Shown: one piece after another, positions 1 to 6,839 of the stretch
How the letters are laid out: the number at the start of each line of letters is the position of its first letter
Position numbering within the stretch: position 1 is the stretch's first letter
Assembly: GCA_036261625.1 (NCBI GenBank)
Contig: DATAKL010000044.1
Span: 165,997-229,996, forward strand
DNA from: JAAXKN01 sp036261625
GTDB lineage: Bacteria; Bacteroidota; Ignavibacteria; Ignavibacteriales; SURF-24
Length of the DNA: 64,000 nucleotides
Direction of reading: 5' to 3'
Program-made: the position numbers and the translations under genes
Notes under the pieces: model-generated
Told to the model about the DNA's origin: nothing
The model's input: only the letters and a program-made list of their open reading frames with translations
The model's database searches: none

Positions 1-291
1 TCCGGCACCCATGGGAATTCTTTTTTTGAGCTCAATTTTGACATTAAGCTTTTTGCCCGAATGCTCCTCAAGAATGTTCTTTGCCTTAACAATAAGGTTA
101 CTCTCATCCTCAATTTCTTTTAGATCCGAATGAAACTCGAAATTCTCACACCTGGAGAAAATAAGGTCGTCAAAAAGGTCGTGCAGGGGGTAGAACACGG
201 TTTCAATGTTATGAAAGCCGTCACTTCTTTTTTCAGTTACAAAAAGTCCAAGATTTATTTTGGCAGGCGCTTTAATTTCAAGATAATCCAT
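1..291 (-). CDS. ispE: 4-diphosphocytidyl-2-C-methyl-D-erythritol kinase, N-terminal part (cut by window edge)
   Basis: Reading the minus strand from the ATG at 291 gives an open frame of 97 codons that runs off the left edge. It begins MDYLEIKAPAKINLGLFV and continues with a DGFHNIETVFYPL segment, the typical IspE opening (PAKINL, then R/DGxH). It stops inside KKRIPMGAG, which is the start of the GHMP-kinase ATP-binding loop. IspE phosphorylates CDP-methylerythritol in the cytosolic non-mevalonate isoprenoid pathway. The start overlaps the end of the upstream homocysteine methyltransferase gene by 14 bases, so the two are probably co-transcribed and translationally coupled. The catalytic and C-terminal regions are not visible. 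Identity is by motif recognition. Confidence 0.9.
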   Translation of the reverse strand, partial: MDYLEIKAPAKINLGLFVTEKRSDGFHNIETVFYPLHDLFDDLIFSRCENFEFHSDLKEIEDESNLIVKAKNILEEHSGKKLNVKIELKKRIPMGAG

Positions 292-1168
292 TTATGGCAT
301 CCCTGATTTTCTGAATGTGTTTACTGTTTGAGCCGCAGCAGGAGCCGATAAAGCTTGGCCCCAGGGGGAGCATTTTTTTTACAATCTTATAATAGGCTTT
401 TTCGTCAATGCCGCAGGTTATCTTTTCATCCGTGTAGTTTCCGCTTCCGCAGTTGAGGTATGCACCCCAGCTGCAGGTGAATTTGTAGCCCGAAATGAAC
501 TCGTCAAAAACTTTTGGAGTAATGCAGTTTAAGCCTATTGCAAGTGGACTGAACTTCTGAACAAAACCAATTACATCGGATGCGTTTTCGCCGGAAAGAA
601 TTTTATTATCCTTCGTTATGAAAAGGCTCATTACATAAGGAATGTTATTTTTACTGCAGTAGCGGCATATGATCTCAATTTCATCGAAGTGGCTCTGCGT
701 TTCATTCAGTATGAAATCGGCCCCGTTAAGCATGAGAAGGGTAATATGCGTAATGTGATTGCTTTCAAGCTCGTTCAGACTTAAATTTCTTTTCTCCTCG
801 TAGCAGTCCTCGGCAGGCGCATTGGAGCCGGCAATTAAAACGGGGAGGCTTCCGCGGGCAGCTTTTGCCGCATCCATATTTTTCTTGACCAGAAGTTCAG
901 AGCTGAGGCTTGATACCCCGCTTAAATTTATCGCAGCGGGATTGGAGCGGAAAGTATTTGCCGTAATAATATCCGCCCCGGCATCGATGTACTCTTTATG
1001 GATGCTTATTACCATATCAGGATTGCTTATTCCGGCAAGACTGGTCCAGAGGTCTTCATCCGTCTTAAGACCCTTCATCTGGAGGAGGCTTCCGATTGCA
1101 CCATCTAAAATCAACGGCCGACCTATTCTCCGTGCAAAGCTGAAAATATTTATTCCGGGCAAGCTCAT
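278..1168 (-). CDS. homocysteine S-methyltransferase family protein (stand-alone domain)
   Basis: 296 residues, the length of a single Hcy-binding methyltransferase domain. Seen: GAIGSLLQ near residue 24, a GADIITANTFRSN segment near residue 64 (the family's TNTF strand), LNCIT near residue 215 supplying the first zinc Cys, and GSCCGSN near residue 274 supplying the paired zinc Cys. The family moves a methyl group to homocysteine from donors such as S-methylmethionine or, in MetH, methyl-cobalamin. There are no folate- or cobalamin-binding domains here, so the donor is unknown. It lies one base after the upstream GT9 gene and overlaps ispE by 14 bases, so it is the fourth gene of a tight minus-strand operon. 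An MmuM-like role or a split-MetH subunit are both possible. Confidence 0.85.
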   Translation of the reverse strand: MSLPGINIFSFARRIGRPLILDGAIGSLLQMKGLKTDEDLWTSLAGISNPDMVISIHKEYIDAGADIITANTFRSNPAAINLSGVSSLSSELLVKKNMDAAKAARGSLPVLIAGSNAPAEDCYEEKRNLSLNELESNHITHITLLMLNGADFILNETQSHFDEIEIICRYCSKNNIPYVMSLFITKDNKILSGENASDVIGFVQKFSPLAIGLNCITPKVFDEFISGYKFTCSWGAYLNCGSGNYTDEKITCGIDEKAYYKIVKKMLPLGPSFIGSCCGSNSKHIQKIRDAINGLS

Positions 1169-1169
1169 T

Positions 1170-2315
1170 TTACTTACTTATAACTGCCTTTGTTTTTACA
1201 CTTTCAAAATAACTTACTGTTTCACTAACAATCCTGTCCAGGTCCACCATCCTGCGGCATTCCAGGTTGTACGGGCATTCTTTCTTCCAGCAGGGGGCGC
1301 ATTCAAGACCTTCGGGATAAAGCTTAATGCCCCTGCCGTAAAGCTCAATTTCCGTCCAGCAGCTAAGGCCGAACCAGGCTATAACGTATTTCCTGAGGGC
1401 AATGGCCAGGTGCATGCCGAATGAGTCGCCAGTAATTACAACATCGGGAATACTTTCATAGCATGCTCCGCGTCTTACGCCTTCATTAACCGGAGTACTG
1501 ATTACCTTACCCGGGAAGTGCGACGCGATCTCTTCATTTCTTTTTTCATCCTCGGGACCTCCTAAGAGCACAATTTTATATTTCCCGAGGGCAAGAAACT
1601 TTTCAATTAAAGAGATGTGCTGATCCACGGTCAGCTTCTTATTTGGGTAGAGAAGTGAGCACCCTGTATTAAAGCCTATAACCATATCGTCATTCTGAAT
1701 TCCGGCTTTGGCCTTATAGTCCTCTATAAACTTTAATTCATCCTCAAAGAAATTAAAGACATAGTCATCCATCTGGAAGTCGAGTTCGAAAGTTTCGGCA
1801 AGGTAATCCTGCCCGGTTCTGGTGTTGACCTTGAACTTCAGATGGTCATCCATTCCGAGCCTGTAGTTATATTCGGCGCCTTCATTTAAGGGGATGATCT
1901 TCCCGTCCTCATTCATGCCGAAACCCAGTCTCTTTTTTGCCTTAACGCTCTGAGCAAGGGCACCCGAGCGGAGCGATTTATCGACGTTCATCACATAATC
2001 AAATTCCATCTGCGACAAAACGGATATGGTTTCAAAATCATAAGGCATTGCCTTATCGACATATGGATTATTGTGAAGAAGGGGAACGGTTGACTTCAGC
2101 GTAACCCAGTAAATGGTGGACTCAGGGAATTTTCTTTTAAGCCCCTTCAGCTGAGCCGTGGTCATTAGTATGTCGCCCATGGCATCCAGGTTTATAAGGA
2201 GGATCTTAACTCCAACGGGAATAAAATCCTTGCATCCTTCCTGGGTGCAGTCACGACCGGGGAAGCAGGGCTTATAGCCTGTAAAACGTTTGCATTTTGG
2301 AATTTGTATGTTCAT
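1170..2315 (-). CDS. glycosyltransferase family 9 (heptosyltransferase-like), Cys-rich at both ends
   Basis: 381 residues. The GT9 N-terminal signature is NLDAMGDILMTTAQLKGLK near residue 42, followed by NNPYVDKA near residue 88. The C-terminal half carries GFNTGCS and a VITGDSFGMHLAIAL donor-site segment (residues 293-307), then a late CAPCWKKECPYNLEC cluster that many GT9 proteins have. GT9 enzymes use ADP-heptose or related sugars to build the LPS inner core on the cytoplasmic face of the inner membrane. Unusually, a Cys-rich leader (C8, C17, C23, C28) precedes the GT9 core. The start overlaps the upstream GT9 gene by 4 bases. It is the third of three GT9 paralogues in this operon; the acceptor sugar cannot be told. 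Confidence 0.85.
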   Translation of the reverse strand: MNIQIPKCKRFTGYKPCFPGRDCTQEGCKDFIPVGVKILLINLDAMGDILMTTAQLKGLKRKFPESTIYWVTLKSTVPLLHNNPYVDKAMPYDFETISVLSQMEFDYVMNVDKSLRSGALAQSVKAKKRLGFGMNEDGKIIPLNEGAEYNYRLGMDDHLKFKVNTRTGQDYLAETFELDFQMDDYVFNFFEDELKFIEDYKAKAGIQNDDMVIGFNTGCSLLYPNKKLTVDQHISLIEKFLALGKYKIVLLGGPEDEKRNEEIASHFPGKVISTPVNEGVRRGACYESIPDVVITGDSFGMHLAIALRKYVIAWFGLSCWTEIELYGRGIKLYPEGLECAPCWKKECPYNLECRRMVDLDRIVSETVSYFESVKTKAVISK

Positions 2316-3367
2316 TGTATGTACTTTTCCAGGAATGGTTTAAGTTTATCAACTACCTCTTTAACTGTAACATCATTTAATGTATTGTTCTCGGTTATAA
2401 CGCCGTCAAAGTCCGAGCCGTAGGGAGTCCAGATCATATCCGTCGTATTGTAGTGGACGTATATGCCGAAAACGGGAATATTCCAGACTGAAGCCAGATG
2501 TACGGCCATAGTGTCCGGGGTGAAAAGCATATCAAGCATTGCAATTGCCGAGGCAAACTCATCAAATGACGGGCTGTGGAAAATGTTATCTTCAACACCT
2601 TCATTTATCTCAAGTGCCTGAGGGAGCTCCTTTTCCGAACACAATAAAAGGACATGAATATTATACGCTTTTAAGAACCTGATAAGTTCCCTGTATTTCT
2701 GTACGCCCCAGAACCTGGCCTGGCTTCCGGCTGAAATGTTGATCCCTAAAATAAATTTGCCGTCCGGGAACTTGCCTTCAATTATTTTTTCTACTTTTCT
2801 TATGGACTGAAGTTGGTAGTTTACATTTATTTCTCTTTTACAAATCTCAACGTTTAAGAGCTCGCCAAGCGCCATAACCCTGTCAACTACGTGGACTGTC
2901 CTGGGGTCGGGCTTAGTAACAGTTCTTGTATAGACTTCCTCGTTGCCTTTCCTGAGGCCGAACTTATTCGGAGCCTTAGCCATTGCCAGGAGGTAGGTTA
3001 CGGTTGTTGATACGTCATCATGCAGGTCTACAATGGCGTCAAAATTTTCCTTCTTAATATAGTCCAGTGTTTCAAAGAAACCCTTAAAACCCTTGCGGAA
3101 AACAACTACCTTATCCACGTATGGGTTGTTTGTGAAAATAAAAGAGTTATTCTTATCGGCCAGAACATGCACTTTGCATTTTAACTGGCGCTTCACCTCT
3201 TTAAGAAGTGGAGTTGTAACAAGAGCGTCGCCAATTCTGTTTAGCCGGATAAAAAGAATTTTCGAACCTTCATTAAACTCAGGTTTCTCCTTCGACAGAT
3301 TGCCCGCCTTTAAGAGAAGAAGAATCTTCAGGAAAATATTCTTTATGAAAATTTCAACTTTTTTCAT
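2312..3367 (-). CDS. glycosyltransferase family 9 (heptosyltransferase-like)
   Basis: 351 residues. Seen: RLNRIGDALVTTPLLKEVKR near residue 41 (the GT9 donor-side loop), NNPYVDKV near residue 80, and a C-terminal MLFTPDTMAVHLASVW segment corresponding to the nucleotide-sugar site. Expected role: transfer of heptose or a similar sugar to an LPS or other outer-surface glycolipid core. Unlike its two neighbours it lacks the C-terminal Cys cluster, so the three genes are not recent identical copies. It overlaps the upstream GT9 gene by 14 bases and the downstream one by 4, an arrangement that suggests translational coupling. The N-terminus (IFIKNIFLKILLLL) is hydrophobic and could help membrane association. 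Confidence 0.85.
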   Translation of the reverse strand: MKKVEIFIKNIFLKILLLLKAGNLSKEKPEFNEGSKILFIRLNRIGDALVTTPLLKEVKRQLKCKVHVLADKNNSFIFTNNPYVDKVVVFRKGFKGFFETLDYIKKENFDAIVDLHDDVSTTVTYLLAMAKAPNKFGLRKGNEEVYTRTVTKPDPRTVHVVDRVMALGELLNVEICKREINVNYQLQSIRKVEKIIEGKFPDGKFILGINISAGSQARFWGVQKYRELIRFLKAYNIHVLLLCSEKELPQALEINEGVEDNIFHSPSFDEFASAIAMLDMLFTPDTMAVHLASVWNIPVFGIYVHYNTTDMIWTPYGSDFDGVITENNTLNDVTVKEVVDKLKPFLEKYIQ

Positions 3368-4394
3368 TTACAGGCAGACTTATGTTATTTTTTTCAACAA
3401 GCTTAAGAACTTTTTTCATTACATCCTGAATGGGGAGATCCCGGAAGCATTCGTGTTGCCTGGGGCATTCGAGCAGGTTACAGCCTATACAGCTTAAACT
3501 TTCAAGCCTTAACCACTCGTGTTGTTCCCCGTATGGGCCCTGGAGCCTGGGGTCTGTAGGGCCGTGGAGGCTGAGGACCGGAGCCTTAAGGGCTGCTGCC
3601 ATGTGCATGGGACCGCTGTCGTTTGCCACAATCATGCGGCACTTTTTCATGAGCGCTCCCATCTGCCTTATATCCGTTGGGGGAGCCATTACGGCTTCAG
3701 TTTTCATAAGTTCCTTTGTCTTAAAGGCCTCTTCCTTGTCGCCCGGTCCCCAGATAATAAGGATTTTTGCCTGAAGCCTGAGCGCAATTTCATCTCCAAT
3801 TTCAGCAAACTTTTCCGGGTCGCATTTTTTGGAAGGCCAGCCGCCCGAGGGGCTTAAGCCCACAACAAAATCGCCGGGCTTAAACTGGCTTTGGAAAAAG
3901 TTATCGGCAAACTTCAGATCATCTTCTCCAAGACTGAAATGAAGCTCTTTTGCCTCTGAAGTTAAACCGATACTCTTCAAGAACTCAAGGTGAAGGTCTG
4001 CAGCGTGGAACTTGTCGCGTTCAGAAGGCCCTTTTAAGTTATAGGCGTAAGACCGTCCCTTATATGGAAATCCTGCCCTGTAGCGCGCACCGCTTAAGAA
4101 TGTAATAAGCGCCGTGCGGGGATTGGTATAAAAATCGAGCACAAGATCATACTTTTTTCTGCGGACATCAAGAATGGCAGACAGGCCCTTTTTACGGTCC
4201 AGAACAAGCACTTCATTTACTGACGGAAGCCCATTAAGGGCAGCCCTGGAAGGCGCCTCGGTCAGATAATCTATTTTTGCCTCAGGGAATTCCTTCCTTA
4301 AATTGTCAAGAACGACAGTCGATAAGATTACGTCACCAATGCCGCGAAGCTTTATGCAGAGTATCCTCTTAACTTTTCTTTTATCTAATTTCAT
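3354..4394 (-). CDS. glycosyltransferase family 9 (heptosyltransferase-like), first gene of the operon
   Basis: 346 residues from the ATG at 4394. The frame is open further upstream to 4559, but those extra 55 residues look non-coding and would run into the divergent prmC gene, so the MKLDKRKVKR start is preferred. Seen: KLRGIGDVILSTVVLDNLRK (GT9 N-terminal loop), GLSPSGGWPSKKC in the middle, ANDSGPMHMAAAL (donor site), and a CIGCNLLECPRQHEC cluster near the end. It resembles the heptosyltransferase I/II (WaaC/WaaF) group. It is the promoter-proximal gene of the minus-strand operon, and its end overlaps the next GT9 gene by 14 bases. Substrate not known. Confidence 0.85.
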   Translation of the reverse strand: MKLDKRKVKRILCIKLRGIGDVILSTVVLDNLRKEFPEAKIDYLTEAPSRAALNGLPSVNEVLVLDRKKGLSAILDVRRKKYDLVLDFYTNPRTALITFLSGARYRAGFPYKGRSYAYNLKGPSERDKFHAADLHLEFLKSIGLTSEAKELHFSLGEDDLKFADNFFQSQFKPGDFVVGLSPSGGWPSKKCDPEKFAEIGDEIALRLQAKILIIWGPGDKEEAFKTKELMKTEAVMAPPTDIRQMGALMKKCRMIVANDSGPMHMAAALKAPVLSLHGPTDPRLQGPYGEQHEWLRLESLSCIGCNLLECPRQHECFRDLPIQDVMKKVLKLVEKNNISLPVNEKS

Positions 4395-4540
4395 GCTCAA
4401 AAATAGAGAAAAATCACACTTTTGGCAAAGGTAAAATTTAACTGTCCATAGTGACGAAAAGACGGGAAAAAACCGGCTGAAATTCTTTATATTTAATACT
4501 GTATTCCAGGAAAATATTCTAACTAAAACCCTTGGGTAAA
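4395..4540. other. divergent intergenic region between the GT9 operon and prmC
   Basis: 146 bases separate the two divergently oriented start codons, so promoters for both operons should lie here. The stretch is AT-rich towards prmC. I could not assign a convincing promoter motif or a Shine-Dalgarno sequence to either start. Confidence 0.5.
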
Positions 4541-5392
4541 ATGACTGTTTTAGAAGCAATAAGGCTTACAACCGAATTCTTTGAGAAAAAGGGGATTGAA
4601 TCCCCCAGAACAAATGCTGAAATTCTCTTAGCCCATATATTAAAATGCAAGAGGCTGGACCTTTATCTTGCTTTCGACAAGCCCTTAAAGGAAGATGAGG
4701 TCTTACAGTACCGCGAATACCTGAAAAGGAGAGCTGCCAATGAGCCCCTGCAGTACATTATAGGCGAAGTTGAATTCTACGGCATGCCATTTAAGGTTAA
4801 CCCTTCGGTTTTAATTCCGAGGCAGGAGACCGAAATTTTAATTGATGTTATTATTAACACCCTTGATAAGACAAAGCCTTACAGCATTCTTGATATTGGA
4901 ACAGGAACGGGCAACATCCCCGTTGTGCTTGCAAAACATTTCCCGGAGTCTCATTTGTTTACAATTGACGTAAGCGACGAGGCCATTAGCCTGGCAAAGG
5001 AAAATGCGGAGTTAAACCACCTGGAGGAGAAAGTCACATTTATAAAGGGGGACATACTGGATAAGAATTTGTCCTTAGGACAAACCTTTGACGTTATTGT
5101 CTCCAACCCGCCCTATGTTTCCCTTGACCAGTATAAGGACCTCCAGCCCGAGATAACACGCTTTGAACCAAAGAATGCGGTAACGGACAATGCTGACGGC
5201 TACACATTCTACAGGACCATATCCATCCGCGCCATGGAGCTCTTAAACGGCGGCGGAAGACTTTTCTTTGAAGCCGGTCAGGGACAGAGTGTGACAGTTT
5301 CAGAACTGATGAAAGCCGCTGGCTTTAAGAACGTGACCGTAAAAAAAGATTACTTAAATATTGAACGCGTAATTTATGGAGAGAAAGATTGA
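4541..5392 (+). CDS. prmC: peptide chain release factor N5-glutamine methyltransferase
   Basis: 283 residues from the ATG at 4541; a TTG nine bases upstream is in frame but less likely. The family methylates the Gln of the GGQ motif in release factors RF1/RF2 in the cytosol. Seen: N-terminal helical domain (residues 1-75), a PLQYIIGEVEFYG segment at 69-81 typical of HemK/PrmC, LIPRQETE at 91-98, the SAM loop DIGTGTGNIPVVL at 118-130, and the catalytic NPPYVS at 189-194. Length matches the family. It overlaps dtd by 4 bases, indicating coupled translation. Starts divergently from the GT9 operon. Confidence 0.93.
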   Translation: MTVLEAIRLTTEFFEKKGIESPRTNAEILLAHILKCKRLDLYLAFDKPLKEDEVLQYREYLKRRAANEPLQYIIGEVEFYGMPFKVNPSVLIPRQETEILIDVIINTLDKTKPYSILDIGTGTGNIPVVLAKHFPESHLFTIDVSDEAISLAKENAELNHLEEKVTFIKGDILDKNLSLGQTFDVIVSNPPYVSLDQYKDLQPEITRFEPKNAVTDNADGYTFYRTISIRAMELLNGGGRLFFEAGQGQSVTVSELMKAAGFKNVTVKKDYLNIERVIYGEKD

Positions 5393-5838
5393 GAGCTTTA
5401 GTTCAAAGAGTTTCTGAAGGCGGGGTTTACATTAAAAGCCATAATTATTCTGCTGAAATCTCCAAAGGGATGGTAATACTGCTTGGCGTAAGAACAAGCG
5501 ACACTCCGGAAGACGTTAATTTTGTTGCAGATAAGTGCAGCAACTTAAGGATCTTTGAAGACGATCAGGAAAAGATGAATCTTTCGCTCAAGGATGTGGA
5601 CGGGGAAGTATTAATTATTTCGCAGTTTACGCTTTACGGGGACGCCCGGAAAGGAAACAGACCAAACTTTACCGATGCCGCAAAATCTGAACTGGCGGAG
5701 AACCTTTACCTGAAGTTTATAGAGAGGGTCAAGGCTAACCTTGGGGAGGAGAAAGTAAAATCGGGAATATTCGGCGCCATGATGCAGGTTAAAATAATGA
5801 ATGACGGTCCGGTAACAATTCTCGTTGAATCGAAGTAA
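5389..5838 (+). CDS. dtd: D-aminoacyl-tRNA deacylase
   Basis: 149 residues, the normal Dtd length. It opens MRALVQRVSEGGV and has both family signatures: SQFTLYGDARKGNRPNF near residues 78-94 and MNDGPVTILVE near residue 137, the latter holding the cis Gly-Pro that gives D-chirality selectivity. Dtd hydrolyses D-amino acids (and Gly) from mischarged tRNAs in the cytosol. The start is a TTG at 5389 that overlaps the prmC stop (TTGA), so it is likely translated by coupling. Together with prmC it forms a small translation-quality pair. Confidence 0.93.
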   Translation: MRALVQRVSEGGVYIKSHNYSAEISKGMVILLGVRTSDTPEDVNFVADKCSNLRIFEDDQEKMNLSLKDVDGEVLIISQFTLYGDARKGNRPNFTDAAKSELAENLYLKFIERVKANLGEEKVKSGIFGAMMQVKIMNDGPVTILVESK

Positions 5839-5921
5839 ATTGCATCTATCGGGTTATTTCATATCTTTTCTATTAAGAAGAGTCTTTTTAAGCCAATATA
5901 ACTGACAAAGAAAGAACGTTT

Positions 5922-6839
5922 ATGCCTCAAAGTACTCACTCAACGCTCATGATTTTTATTGACGGGGTCGGCCTGGGAAAGTCTGATCCCGGGGTAAACC
6001 CATTCTTTAAGTACGGCTTTAAGACTTTTACCAAAATTTTTGGCCAGATCCCATCACTCAGTAATCAGACACTAGTCTCAAAAGACGGCATTTATATTTT
6101 TCCCACGGATGCATGCCTGGGCGTTGAAGGGCTGCCGCAAAGCGGAACAGGGCAGACATCGATCTTCTGCGGCTTCAATGCTCCCAAAACGCTCGGCCAC
6201 CACTTCGGGCCGTACCCATACTCAACGCTTCTTCCTCTGATAAAAGAGAAAAATATTTTAAGGGAATTCCTTAATAGAGAACTTAAAGTAAGTTTTGTAA
6301 ATGCTTATCCTAAAATATTTTTTGATTACCTGGCTTCAGGAAAACAGCGCCTGAGCGCAACGACTCTCTGCTGCCGCTTAAGCGGGATAAGACTTAATGA
6401 CTATGAGGACCTGAAAGAGGGGCGTGCCTTGAGCGCCGAGATAGATAACTCAAGATGGGTGACCAGACTGGGCTACGATCTGCCCATTATAGAACCGGAG
6501 GAAGCATCTGAAAGACTTATTGGATTAACGAGGGAAAATTCGTTTACTCTTTATGAATATTTCCTGACAGATCACCTGGGGCACGGGCGCAATGCCGACA
6601 CCTTTGAGGAAACCATGCATACGCTCGACCGCTTTTTACTGCACACGTTAAGAAATTTCCCCAAAGATATGACCCTCGTAATATGCTCCGACCACGGCAA
6701 CCTGGAAGACATATCCGTTAAGACTCATACTCTCAACCCGGCTCTGACCATTTCGGCAGGGATGTATGCCAAAGAGCTTCAGGAGAAAATTAAGGATCTG
6801 ACAGACATTAAACCTGCAATATTGGATTTATATGGATGA
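5922..6839 (+). CDS. alkaline phosphatase superfamily metalloenzyme, function unknown
   Basis: 305 residues. It starts with a metal-binding strand FIDGVGLG (residues 12-19). A SGTGQTSIFCG segment near residue 74 resembles the nucleophile Ser/Thr loop of cofactor-independent phosphoglycerate mutase and phosphopentomutase. LTDHLGHG near residue 217 and CSDHGNLED near residue 253 supply the paired metal Asp and His ligands. It is much shorter than iPGM (about 510) and lacks its inserted domain, so it is not that enzyme. It overlaps comEC by 4 bases. Phosphatase, phosphomutase or sulfatase-type chemistry is possible; substrate not known. Confidence 0.75.
   Translation: MPQSTHSTLMIFIDGVGLGKSDPGVNPFFKYGFKTFTKIFGQIPSLSNQTLVSKDGIYIFPTDACLGVEGLPQSGTGQTSIFCGFNAPKTLGHHFGPYPYSTLLPLIKEKNILREFLNRELKVSFVNAYPKIFFDYLASGKQRLSATTLCCRLSGIRLNDYEDLKEGRALSAEIDNSRWVTRLGYDLPIIEPEEASERLIGLTRENSFTLYEYFLTDHLGHGRNADTFEETMHTLDRFLLHTLRNFPKDMTLVICSDHGNLEDISVKTHTLNPALTISAGMYAKELQEKIKDLTDIKPAILDLYG

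Noticed and set aside
822..1424. 200-codon plus-strand frame opposite the homocysteine methyltransferase and GT9 genes
   Set aside because: It is antisense to two clearly conserved genes and has no motif; a shadow frame.
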